A DNA stretch of 64,000 bases. It comes from Bolinopsis microptera (taxonomy: Eukaryota > Ctenophora > Tentaculata > Lobata > Bolinopsidae). The stretch's first letter is position 1, and every line of letters begins with the position of its first letter. The DNA is taken from NCBI RefSeq assembly GCF_026151205.1, contig NC_087075.1:5386858-5450857 (forward strand). Reading direction: 5' to 3'. The notes under the pieces are model-generated. The model made no database searches. It was given only the letters and a program-made list of their open reading frames with translations, and was not told where the DNA came from. Below are positions 1-11,142 of this stretch, piece after piece. A program made the position numbers and the translations under genes.

Positions 1-142
1 CTCTACTAACCTAGTATAAGCATCTAGTAGCCTACTATGAGCTTTCATAAGCTTGTTACGACCCTAGTAAGCGTAAATGAACATGTTAGGATGTCCAATT
101 TAGGTGTTAAATGGTGTTAAAGATGAAATTTCGAAGACAAAA

Positions 143-230
143 TTCATGGCATTAAATGGAGAAAATGGAGAATTACTCATGGGTTTTTCCATTTTCTCCA
201 TAGAAAAAGTCTCCATTTTATGCCATTGCC
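143..230. repeat. Short foldback (MITE-like) fragment
   Basis: An imperfect inverted repeat built from ATGGCATTAAATGGAGAA and its complement. The same words (ATGGCATAAATGGAGAA, TTCTCCATTCTATGCCAT) form the ends of the DNA transposon at 17443-22241, so this is probably a related non-autonomous fragment. The rest of 1-564 shows no exon I can support; by homology with the paralogues at 27.2-27.8 kb it is first-intron sequence of the gene starting at 625. Confidence 0.45.
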
Positions 231-564
231 GCCTCCCCCTTCTCAGATTCTCATATCCATCAGTATCGTAAAGTAGTAGTAAATATTCTCATTTATAATT
301 CTAAAAATGATTTTACTTAGGCCATAGTTGTCGTCAGAATATTAGGAGGTTGCTTGAAATTCTATAAAATGTATATTGTAAATAATAATTAGTTTACTAC
401 TGTTAAAGTCTTGTTGAATCATTATATTATAGGGTTACTCATAGGAGACGATAGCTATATATTTAGTATATAATTTATGTGCAAAAGCTAAAAATGATTT
501 GGTGAAAAACAATAATTTGTCTAAAATATTTGTCGTTGTTCGACATTAAAGTACAAATTCTTAC

Positions 565-625
565 CTTCGTTCGTATCAGCACTTGCAGTCCCAAATAGGA
601 AGAGAAACGAAAACAATTTCAACAT
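565..625 (-). CDS. Signal-peptide exon of an array gene (gene E, partial)
   Basis: First coding exon, ATG at 625 reading leftward, encoding MLKLFSFLFLFGTASADTNE, a typical signal peptide with a hydrophobic core and small residues before the predicted cleavage (TASA). It ends in phase 1 at a GTAAG donor (565/564). It is nearly identical to the first exon at 27796-27856 and similar to that at 36327-36387, so it is the 5' exon of another member of the tandem family. The remaining exons lie left of the window. Its upstream region is interrupted 145 bp away by the giant palindromic element, which separates it from the conserved CACGTG sites now at 16759-16936. Confidence 0.75.
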
Positions 626-764
626 TCCTAATTTTAGAAGATTGGTGATTAACTGAGACAGATTAGAGGGACACACAGTACAGGGAGGTTTAAGCGATTA
701 ATTTAATCATTATCAAATACAAATTCTAAACAAGGGATAGTTAAAACGAACATGCTAAATCACT

Positions 765-770
765 CTACAC
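765..770. repeat. Target-site duplication, left copy (CTACAC)
   Basis: CTACAC abuts the left end of the palindromic element; the same six bases recur at 16580-16585 after its right end. The homologous uninterrupted sequence at about 25225-25240 and 36495-36510 carries a single CTATAC followed by TCGAA, so this is a 6-bp duplication made on insertion. Confidence 0.88.
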
Positions 771-814
771 TATGGTGGCCGAGGTGGGTCATTGTAAATT
801 ATTTCAAAATAAAT

Positions 815-1017
815 TTAGAAAACCAAAAAAAACCAAAAAATAACCAAACTTTTAAAAAATAAACCAAAAATAAATTAAAAAAAAACAAAAAAAAAACTAA
901 ACTAAAAAAAACTTTAAAAAAACCAAAAAAAAAACAATTTAAAACAATAAAAAGCCAAAACAAAAAAAAAACAAAAAAAAATTTAAAAAAAACCAAAAAA
1001 AATTCAAAACAAAAATG
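815..1017 (+). repeat. Subterminal A-rich low-complexity tract (left)
   Basis: About 200 bp of A-runs interrupted by CC and T (AACCAAAAAA words), 45 bp inside the left terminus, mirrored by a T-rich tract at about 16345-16535. Lengths of the runs differ between arms. Between 1018 and 1700 lie CG-rich GCGCGCGC and GATCGCGCTAACGCG stretches but no gene. Confidence 0.8.
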
Positions 1018-1717
1018 AAATCGCTCCATATGGCCGAAATGTGCCATCAGCAGTCCTCACTGCGCGCCACAAAGAACGTACGTTGCGCGCGCGCGCAGAT
1101 GTCTACAATTGTACCAAATGGCGATCGCGCTAACGCGTGCTTATTGTTCCCTCACGTGTAGTCTGATCCAGTTATTATTATCCACCTATTATTGTACTTC
1201 AGGTGAAATATATATGGCATACCGATAAACTCCTGTATTTGACGTGTGATTTAAGCGTGCTTGAAAACGACTGCAGACATTAGGTTATTGAGATTGAGTT
1301 CAGCATCTTGCCCGGCCCCATTGGCCGGACAAATCTCTATATAAATTTGTGTTCAAAGTTGGGAGATTACTTGGGCTTTTTATATTTTGTAGGATGATGT
1401 TAGCAGTGAAACAAAAATGTCATCAAAGTCAATAATTTAATAATCAGACCCATATATAAAACAACCAAGTATATGTTATAATTTAACAAAACATTGTAGT
1501 AGGATGATGTTAGCAGTGAAACAAACATTTTATCATAATAACTTACTTCGTATTCTAATCCTTAGAAAAGAATTGTACCAACTTTATAATTTACGGAGTT
1601 TAACATTTAAACTTTTAAGTTAACTTGAAATCCTTATAACATGATTTTATGGGTAATGGCTGGCTGTACCGAAGAAAAAACAGTACAAAAACCAACAGAA
1701 GAATCAAACCCACATAT

Positions 1718-2052
1718 AAAACAACCAAGTAAATGTTATAATTTAACAAAACATTGTAGTTCTGCTAAAAAGAATTCAATGTTAAAATTTAATGTTAAAA
1801 ATTGAATGTTAAAAATCTAAAAATCAATTTCATGCGTTTAATCGAGGTTTAAATGTGTTTAACCAACCAAGTAAATGTTAAAACAACCAGGTAAATGTTA
1901 TAATTTAACAAAACATTGTAGTTCTGCTAAAAAGAATTCAATGTTTTAATGTTAAAATTTAATGTTAAAAATTGAATGTTAAAAATCTAAAAATCAATTT
2001 CATGCGTTTAATCGAGGTTTAAATGTGTTTAACCAACCAAGTAAATGTTAGT
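1718..2052 (+). repeat. Two tandem copies of a ~165-bp AT-rich repeat (left arm)
   Basis: The block beginning ACAACCAAGTAAATGTTATA and ending TTAACCAACCAAGTAAATGTTA occurs twice in tandem, containing repeated AATGTTAAAA words. It lies just beyond the 3' end of the integrase gene and is mirrored at about 15305-15645. A shorter related piece at about 1440-1530 shares ATATAAAACAACCAAGTATA and AGGATGATGTTAGCAGTGAA. Confidence 0.7.
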
Positions 2053-2138
2053 ACAAAAACCAACAGAAGCTTTTTTACGATATTTATAACTAAACGTTCT
2101 TTATTAATAAAATCTCGGCCTCAACGAGACGGAAATTA

Positions 2139-5100
2139 TCAAAATCTGGTATCTCGATAGACCGCTTCCCTTATTCGTGTGTATTCCGCTTTAACCCCAC
2201 TTACCTGAAGTTCCTGAAACGGGTAAATATTTTAGCAAAAACGTTGCCTAACTATTACATGTTCATAGCCAGTCATTATTACGTGTTCATAGCCAGTCAT
2301 CGGAGTAAGATATATATATATTCCAGTTGCTTTTAGAACAATTTTATCTCAGATAACGATGTTTAATAAAATGATGCAAAGACTTGTTTCGAAGATCTAA
2401 TCAACACCGACTTTTAATGTGTAGGAGTACAGCTACAAAATATATATATATACGACAAACGATAACAATTAATATGAGAGGGGAAGTAGGATGCATTTGA
2501 AGACACTTACTGCTATCCGAGGGAGAGCAGCAACGAGGTATTCAGACGCCAACTCCGAATTAATTTTAATACCAGTAAAAACGTTGGACAAAATATCAGC
2601 GTCAGTGAAACTCTCTATATCCTTGTCAGAAAGCATGATTCCACACTCCTGAATGATAAATAATACCTGATAATTAATAAGAGAGGGGAAAATAAATAAA
2701 AATTGGGCCCAGATAATGGGTTTTCTGTCTGCTAATTTGTATAGCTATGATTGGGTTGTTTTTGTTTGCTAATTTATCTGATTGCGTTAGCCAACACTGT
2801 TGACGGTTTTTAGTAAAGAATAATTCATTGGATCTAATCAAACTAACCTCTCCGCCGTACTCTTCTGGGCACGAATACACATGCTCAGGGATTGTTCCTG
2901 ATGGAAGTTCCACGTTGCGCTGCTTTCTTCCCCTGAACAGATTTATTAGATTATTAGATATGCACTTAAAGAGGCCTCATGTAGCCTCCAGGCTCGAAAA
3001 ACCCCGAAAAACCCCGACACACCCCGAAAAACCCCGACAAACCCCGACACACCCCGACATATCCCGACAAACCCCGACAGACCCCGACAAACCCCGACGT
3101 GTCGAGATATGTCAGGGTATGTCGGATTATGTCAGTTTGCCCCAATAATTATTCAAACCCCGACACACGCCGAAATATCCCGACAAACCCCGACATATCC
3201 CGACAAACTTCGACAAACCCCGACAAACCCCGACACACCCCGACAAACCCCGACAAACCCCGACGTGTCGAGATATGTCGTATCATGTCGGGCCAACCGG
3301 CTACACGAGGCCTTTAAAGACATCCTATATGTTGTTTCTATTCTTGAATGTTTTCAGTAATTTCGTATTGCAGTTTACTATAAATTTATAATCCTACCTC
3401 ATATTGTTATGGTTCTCCCTGAATTCGTCGAGATAACGTTCGACAACAGGTATGAACACACCAGCAATTAAATCCCTGTCATACTCGCAACTTGAATCAT
3501 ACAGACCGTCTTGATCAATCTCTCTAAGTACGTGACGAAAACCATCACAAACCTTTTCGCGGACCTGTCAGCATTTTTTACTTGGAAAATGGGGACAAAC
3601 TATGGTATAAGTAAGGAAACGGACTTTGCTTTGCCTATGTTTGTTTCTTGTCGACAAATAATTGTTTTGAAAACGGTTGTGACCTAAGAAGTGAGCAAGA
3701 TCTAACCAGATTTAGCAAACATTTCACTCCAACTATTGCCTACCTGCCTCCACAATCGTTCTATTTTGTTGGCAGTAGAAGGACCAAGTATCGTTGTAAT
3801 CTCCTTGTCAACATTTTTCAGTTGCAATAGAGTTTTCTGAAAAAAAAGAGTGAAAACAAGCAGAATCCTGCGGTCTAACACCATAGCTTTAAGGTACGTA
3901 TTGAAATTTAATATGGAAACAGCATTTGTAGCAGACATGGCACAGGGACAGTAGGCAGTAGAATATATAAAAAACGCCTTGGAAAATTAACTCACGTGTA
4001 CAGCTGCAGCATGGACGGTCTCAGTTCCTTTGTCAAATCGAAGCATTTGCGGTAAAACTCTAGATTCCAGCAGATGGTCAAACAAAATACGTCCAATAAC
4101 TTCACTGTCTCTATTAGACCGCCCAATGTACAAGAAGATGATTTTCCTACTGTAAGTATCAAGGGCCCTGTGAAAAATTAAAAAGAATTAATAACGCTAG
4201 CATATCGCCCGACCTAAGAACCAACTTTATAAATATAATGAAATCTTATCATGATGATCAGCAATGTTTAAATTATGAATTACTTTAATTTTAAGCATCC
4301 CTCCCCATCACCTCTTAATAAAATACACTGCTAAAAATACATTGTTTAACTGTTTCATACTCAACAGCTATAAATTCACCCTTCTCCCAAAAGTCTTCCT
4401 CCGAGCTTTTCTCCCTGTTACATGATAGATAAGATTTGTTTGATTTGTTCAAGCTCCCCGTCAAGATTGAAGGGCCTTAATTTTGCTCACATCATTTCTA
4501 CAGTCTAAAACTTATATCATAGTTTGGTTATATTCTGTGTTTAAGCCCCTTGCCAAAATTAAAAGATCGGTACCACGCTATAGTCTATACACTCTACAGG
4601 GGCAGAACACCAAATAGGTGCTACAGTATAGTGATATAACTGATTGGCTGATAAGGGGGAAATCTTATCCAATGCTGTGCTCCCATACTGTCACATGATG
4701 CACTCAATCTCATCACGTAGTGTGTGCGCTCATGTCACGTGACAATATTCAGTCAGGTGCACCGTGCACACACTCAATCATGGTTATACAACATACACAT
4801 GATATGCGCCCAGAAATGCCCAGCAGGGTTATCTTTCTAGCTGATGTTGACAGTGGGATTACCCGTTTAATCCCGCCCCTTATGAGCCATCCCGCCCCTT
4901 TCAAAACATCATGAAGGAATTTATAAGTTGTGGGATGGTATAAAAACAATTAGAGCTCAGCAATGGCATGTTTTCACACAAACAAGAAATGTAACATACC
5001 CATATATTTTGAGGTCGAATTGGCAGTTGGCATCCCCACTTAACTTGTCATGGCCATCCAGACTCCATAAGTAGTTTGGCCCCTTGCTGAAGAAGGTCTT

Positions 5101-6244
5101 CTTAGGCCTCTTATTCTTGAACTTTGGAGTGCGCATAACAACACCTTGTGGATCAACTAACCTTAGTGTATTCATAACATCATCTCTCGATACGAAGAGG
5201 CCTTGAGACCTGCAACAAGGAACAGTGAATATACTGAATATTGATAAATAAGGTGTATATATACACATATATGCATTATACCGTTCCTTAACATCGTGAT
5301 GCCATTGTTTTAATACTACTTCAAGGCGCCTCAATTATTATAAAAATGTTTACTCCTTTTTTCATTGACGTGTTTAAATATTTTAACTTGTTACATTAAC
5401 ACTACAAATTTGCCCTTTTTAGTGTACCTTAGTTTTTCAGTCACATCCCGGTATCCTAATTGGCCCGAACTTTCGTTAACAACATTCTGTACCGCCGTCA
5501 GCAAAGTATGATCATCAACATCATTGTGTCGTTTAATGTTCCAGTGATTCAGCATTCTGCAAAGCACTTATTAGTGAAACTTTTAGTTTTACTGAAAATG
5601 TTTTGTTTTACTCAATCAATCCATGTGTATTGTGTACACATATGCACAACAGATTTTTGTTTTTAATATGTGGTCATTTGGTAAAGTATAAGTTTCGGTG
5701 TTAATCTTTAGTTCAAATACCAGTGAGGTAGATCGTAGAGGGCTGAGGGAGTGGAAGGTTTTTCGTCAGAAATATGAAAATTCAAAACCCATTCGATATG
5801 TTCATAGTAACTTGACTAGACTTAAACGCACTTGTGTGCTCATGAGTGTAATGAAGGAGGGTCCAATAAGGGTTAAATACACGGCGCAATTCTGCAACGT
5901 TTTACGTTGACATAGCAAAACTGAACTGCACATTGAATGAGGGTCCAATAGGGGCGCGAGCAATTTTGCTATGTAAATATAACAAAATTGCGCCCCGCAT
6001 TAGACCCTCGTTCATTGCATCTATGAGCACACATGCAGTAATGAACAGTAAACACGATTTCCATTAATTTACAATGTTCATTGTCTGCATTATACCTTTT
6101 TACAGTGCGTTCTGAATAAGCCCTGTAGTTGGGGAACTTCTTTGGCAGGAGTGAAGTAATCTCGCTGCAAGTATAGTTGGATGCTCTTGAAGCCTCCAAA
6201 AAGTGTCTCAGATCTTCGTCTCCCATCCATGCTGGACCATCCAT
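2139..6244 (-). CDS. Integrase/transposase, left-arm copy, intact, nine exons
   Basis: Spliced from complement 6096-6244, 5428-5556, 5000-5209, 3996-4167, 3744-3836, 3398-3564, 2848-2932, 2511-2648 and 2139-2213; every junction is GT..AG and all phases agree, giving 405 residues. Residues 1-50 are charged and probably helical; about 80-93 hold GYRDVTEKLR, a helix-turn-helix motif like that of IS3-type integrases. The catalytic core shows D144 (WSLDGHDKL), D208 (RFDKGTET) and E246 (NKIERLWRQ), with LDTYSRKI between, the pattern of the eukaryotic integrase-core family. The C-terminal third (YRDL..VFIPVVERYL, then ELPSGTIPEHVY) also recalls that family. It should cut and join element ends in the nucleus. 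The gene reads outward from the palindrome centre; an AATAAA-like signal follows the stop. The splice model is mine and untested. Confidence 0.85.
2998..3267 (+). repeat. CCCCGACAAA tandem arrays in integrase intron 6 (left)
   Basis: Two blocks (about 2998-3112 and 3156-3267) of a 10-bp repeat, ACCCCGACAA with variants ACAC, ATAT and AAAA, each ending in CGACGTGTCGAGATATGTC. On the gene's sense strand the unit reads CGGGGTTTGT. They sit between integrase exons 7 and 6, mirrored at 14094-14367. Confidence 0.85.
4733..4742. promoter_or_regulatory. GTCACGTGAC palindrome inside the element
   Basis: A perfect 10-bp E-box/CLEAR-type palindrome in the large intron 3 of the integrase gene; its mirror is at 12645-12654. 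It may be chance, but the same word recurs upstream of host genes in this window. Confidence 0.3.
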
Positions 6245-6887
6245 GACATATACCTATATTTTATGTTCTCATGTTGTGAAATTATTCATGGGACAAAGCA
6301 ATATCACAAATTACTTTGCAATAATGTCCTAGTTGCACACAATATTTTGATGATATTCAACTTCATTATTTGTTATTTGGTAATGCAGAAGGTATTTTAA
6401 CAGTATTAATACCCTACTATATAATGAAGATCATCAAAAGGCACTGAAAGAAAAATTTTTATATTTTTGAAAGAAAAATTTTTATTTACCACAAAACAAT
6501 CAAAACATAATGTTATACGAAACGAAAACGAAACGAAACACTGTATTTACTACCCCGCTACTATGCGACAAAGATATTGTATAAAGATAACTAAATAATT
6601 TATACAATATGGTGCCCATGTCTGAGCGGCTCTCCTCAAATAACTTTCTCTCCTCCTCGGAGCAGAAAGTTAAAAACAAAACACAGGTCTCATAAATCAA
6701 AAAATACTAAATAATGTTAAAGAGATAATATCAGATTAACTGTCGCAGAAAAATGGTTAAAGTATACATATTACATAATTGATTTTATTGACACACCGAT
6801 AAAAACCAGAAAAACAAGAAGTGGATACTCGGAAAACAAAAAATAACACAAAAAAGACTAGAAGCCACAAAAAATAGCTTAACCAGG

Positions 6888-7022
6888 CTATAGCTGATCA
6901 TACAAATAGTTCTTTAACTTACCCTTAAAAGAGACAATATTCTCGATGTTACGGACATTAAGAGGGAGAGAATTCCATGATTCAGGTGCATAGTTGCTGA
7001 ACCGCCTGCTAGTTGCCTTCAA
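6888..7022 (-). pseudogene. LINE reverse-transcriptase C-terminal fragment (left arm)
   Basis: A 44-codon frame ending in a stop, with FSNYAPESWNSLPLNV followed by FKGKLKNYLYD. This is the classic C-terminal tail of CR1/L2/Jockey-type LINE proteins (xxAPxxWNSLPxxxR....FKxxLKxYL). It is a 3' fragment only; no other part of the LINE is seen upstream. The same fragment is mirrored at 10365-10499. Confidence 0.7.
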
Positions 7023-8520
7023 TTTAGAGAACTATATTCATAAATAAAATCAAATTTCAATTTCAACCACATATACAGTACGCCGCGCACACAGCCACTA
7101 TTTTGGTGGGCGTTCTTATAGTTCTACTGTTCCATATCTTCCAAAGATGGATACTAGGCTCAGGTTACTTGGCTCAGATCTCGTGTCTTCTGATGCTTTG
7201 AGAGGGCCTGACATGGTTCAGATCTCGAGCCTTGGGTCGGATCTCGATGTTTGAGGATCGTATCCTTTTCGGCACGCTTTGTAAACACATAAGCTTGTTA
7301 GATCAGATCTTGCGAAAGGCACCTGAGACCTTGTCATCTATTAGTACGCTTGTTATACAGATCGGATCAATACATAAGAAAGAGAGATGGTGGTCGCAGA
7401 ATCTAATTATGATTGTCTTCAGCAAGTACATCCGCTGACAAAGAGGAGCTGAACTACTTCTGGAGTCTGGACACAGACGGTGTCCTCAACACCCGGAGAA
7501 AGGATCGAGATACCCTACTACCTCTACCTGGAGATGCCAGAGGTACAGAATCAAGAAATGTCCTGCTCATGTAATCCTTGACCATGGAGATCAGTCCTTG
7601 GCCAGCGGTGCCAAACCTCATTCCCACGACCCTGACAACTTAAAGTTAAACTAGAGCGGTATTTGGAAACCTGTTTATCTTTTAGTTATTTCTAACTGAC
7701 GATTGGGTTCAGTTGTCGTTTCAAAGTTAATTAGGTAAACTGATTGGGTTTTTAATTATTTTCCCAAGCTACCCTGTCTAGGAAAAGTCCAAATTGGGTT
7801 CAGTTGTCCGGTAGCCTTTGAGGAGCTATAAAATAATGACATAATACATCTTACAATATCATACATTTAAAACACCATGAGGAGAAGTTAAACATAACTT
7901 TCGAGATACAAATCGAAAAGTTCAAACATCCAGACAAGATATTACTTACTATTAAGTATATGTGCTCCCAAAAAGTCTTAACGGCCATCTAACACCATGC
8001 TAGTAGCCAGCTGTTACAGTAATAGCCCAGCCCTCTTACACCCCTCTAATAGCCATAACACCACCAGTAGTTATCAGGTATAATCCACGATTCTGCCTTC
8101 ACAGATTATCAACCAGTGTCCAAAATTATTTAATAAAGGATATTAACATCACACCATTTATCCCCAATCGACAAAGATCATATTCCAAATGTCTTCAAAA
8201 ACTACAGACCAGTGTCAAACCTTGAGAAAATTGATTGAAAGAAAAGGCTACAGGAGCAATGAGCATGTAATGATAATCTCAATTTTCCAGACTCTACTTC
8301 TGGACAATATGCTTACAAAAGAGATCATAAATGGGTACTCCACATCAAAGAGAATACATGAAAACATAATTAGTAATCAAATTACACATCAAAAAGATAA
8401 CTAAATAGGGTGAAAAGGAGTTTCGAAATGCAACAATAATACTAAAAAACAACCTAGGTATTTTTGTGAAAATATGACAGTATCTGCTTTAGCGCTCGAT
8501 TTTCATACCACGGTGTAAAT
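7023..8520. other. Inner left arm without recognisable gene
   Basis: About 1.5 kb with several short open frames but no family I recognise; repeated CAGATCTCG words occur at 7170-7320. The mirror is 8867-10364. Confidence 0.5.
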
Positions 8521-8687
8521 TTTCGAAAATATGCGCGGCGCGCCTAAAATTTTGGTTCTATTAAAAATAAATTTTTTGGTCAAAATTATATTTAATATAT
8601 TGAAATTAGTTGTTATTACAGATATATGTTAAAATATTTCCAAAATATAGAATATAAGTACCCAAAATAAAATGCGCGCAAAAAAGT

Positions 8688-8699
8688 CAAAATTTTAAC
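8688..8699. other. Palindrome centre (12-bp spacer)
   Basis: The two arms meet at GCGCAAAAAAGT / ACTTTTTTGCGC with only CAAAATTTTAAC between them, itself partly self-complementary. Such a centre would extrude readily as a hairpin. The flanking 170 bp on each side include GCGCGGCGCGCC. Confidence 0.9.
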
Positions 8700-10364
8700 A
8701 CTTTTTTGCGCGCATTTTATTTTGGGTACTTATATTCTATATTTTGGAAATATTTTAACATATATCTGTAATAACAACTAATTTCAATATATTAAATATA
8801 ATTTTGACCAAAAAATTTATTTTTAATAGAACCAAAATTTTAGGCGCGCCGCGCATATTTTCGAAAATTTACACCGTGGTATGAAAATCGAGCGCTAAAG
8901 CAGATACTGTCATATTTTCACAAAAATACCTAGGTTGTTTTTTAGTATTATTGTTGCATTTCGAAACTCCTTTTCACCCTATTTAGTTATCTTTTTGATG
9001 TGTAATTTGATTACTAATTATGTTTTCATGTATTCTCTTTGATGTGGAGTACCCATTTATGATCTCTTTTGTAAGCATATTGTCCAGAAGTAGAGTCTGG
9101 AAAATTGAGATTATCATTACATGCTCATTGCTCCTGTAGCCTTTTCTTTCAATCAATTTTCTCAAGGTTTGACACTGGTCTGTAGTTTTTGAAGACATTT
9201 GGAATATGATCTTTGTCGATTGGGGATAAATGGTGTGATGTTAATATCCTTTATTAAATAATTTTGGACACTGGTTGATAATCTGTGAAGGCAGAATCGT
9301 GGATTATACCTGATAACTACTGGTGGTGTTATGGCTATTAGAGGGGTGTAAGAGGGCTGGGCTATTACTGTAACAGCTGGCTACTAGCATGGTGTTAGAT
9401 GGCCGTTAAGACTTTTTGGGAGCACATATACTTAATAGTAAGTAATATCTTGTCTGGATGTTTGAACTTTTCGATTTGTATCTCGAAAGTTATGTTTAAC
9501 TTCTCCTCATGGTGTTTTAAATGTATGATATTGTAAGATGTATTATGTCATTATTTTATAGCTCCTCAAAGGCTACCGGACAACTGAACCCAATTTGGAC
9601 TTTTCCTAGACAGGGTAGCTTGGGAAAATAATTAAAAACCCAATCAGTTTACCTAATTAACTTTGAAACGACAACTGAACCCAATCGTCAGTTAGAAATA
9701 ACTAAAAGATAAACAGGTTTCCAAATACCGCTCTAGTTTAACTTTAAGTTGTCAGGGTCGTGGGAATGAGGTTTGGCACCGCTGGCCAAGGACTGATCTC
9801 CATGGTCAAGGATTACATGAGCAGGACATTTCTTGATTCTGTACCTCTGGCATCTCCAGGTAGAGGTAGTAGGGTATCTCGATCCTTTCTCCGGGTGTTG
9901 AGGACACCGTCTGTGTCCAGACTCCAGAAGTAGTTCAGCTCCTCTTTGTCAGCGGATGTACTTGCTGAAGACAATCATAATTAGATTCTGCGACCACCAT
10001 CTCTCTTTCTTATGTATTGATCCGATCTGTATAACAAGCGTACTAATAGATGACAAGGTCTCAGGTGCCTTTCGCAAGATCTGATCTAACAAGCTTATGT
10101 GTTTACAAAGCGTGCCGAAAAGGATACGATCCTCAAACATCGAGATCCGACCCAAGGCTCGAGATCTGAACCATGTCAGGCCCTCTCAAAGCATCAGAAG
10201 ACACGAGATCTGAGCCAAGTAACCTGAGCCTAGTATCCATCTTTGGAAGATATGGAACAGTAGAACTATAAGAACGCCCACCAAAATAGTGGCTGTGTGC
10301 GCGGCGTACTGTATATGTGGTTGAAATTGAAATTTGATTTTATTTATGAATATAGTTCTCTAAA

Positions 10365-10499
10365 TTGAAGGCAACTAGCAGGCGGTTCAGCAACTATGCA
10401 CCTGAATCATGGAATTCTCTCCCTCTTAATGTCCGTAACATCGAGAATATTGTCTCTTTTAAGGGTAAGTTAAAGAACTATTTGTATGATCAGCTATAG
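10365..10499 (+). pseudogene. LINE C-terminal fragment (right arm)
   Basis: Mirror copy of 6888-7022, same 44-codon frame (APESWNSLPLNV, FKGKLKNYLYD) and the same stop. Its presence in both arms means the LINE piece was in the ancestral half-element before the palindrome formed, or was copied by arm-to-arm conversion. Confidence 0.7.
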
Positions 10500-11142
10500 C
10501 CTGGTTAAGCTATTTTTTGTGGCTTCTAGTCTTTTTTGTGTTATTTTTTGTTTTCCGAGTATCCACTTCTTGTTTTTCTGGTTTTTATCGGTGTGTCAAT
10601 AAAATCAATTATGTAATATGTATACTTTAACCATTTTTCTGCGACAGTTAATCTGATATTATCTCTTTAACATTATTTAGTATTTTTTGATTTATGAGAC
10701 CCGTGTTTTGTTTTTAACTTTCTGCTCCGAGGAGGAGAGAAAGTTATTTGAGGAGAGCCGCTCAGACATGGGCACCATATTGTATAAATTATTTAGTTAT
10801 CTTTATACAATATCTTTGTCGCATAGTAGCGGGGTAGTAAATACAGTGTTTCGTTTCGTTTTCGTTTCGTATAACATTATGTTTTGATTGTTTTGTGGTA
10901 AATAAAAATTTTTCTTTCAAAAATATAAAAATTTTTCTTTCAGTGCCTTTTGATGATCTTCATTATATAGTAGGGTATTAATACTGTTAAAATACCTTCT
11001 GCATTACCAAATAACAAATAATGAAGTTGAATATCATCAAAATATTGTGTGCAACTAGGACATTATTGCAAAGTAATTTGTGATATTGCTTTGTCCCATG
11101 AATAATTTCACAACATGAGAACATAAAATATAGGTATATGTC

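Larger units (their letters stand above)
771..8687 (+). repeat. Left arm of the 15.8-kb palindrome
   Basis: Complementary to 8700-16579. Differences that I can see: an extra 28 bp at about 3373-3400 that includes a splice donor, CACAGGTC versus CACGGGTC at about 6684, two substitutions in the CCCCGACAAA tandem array near 3236, GTAAGT versus TTAAGT at about 2204, and small changes in the outer 1.3 kb and the A-rich tract. No difference was noticed within about 2 kb of the centre. Between the features listed separately, the arm is AT-rich sequence in which I see no gene. Confidence 0.9.

Noticed and set aside
799-1047. Phe-rich minus-strand frame at the element end
   Set aside because: Translation of the subterminal A-rich tract; low complexity.
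9760-9870. Reading MRFGTAGQGL resembling a phosphoglucomutase N-terminus
   Set aside because: Only about seven residues match, the frame is short and no further mutase motif follows; mirrored in the left arm, so not independent.
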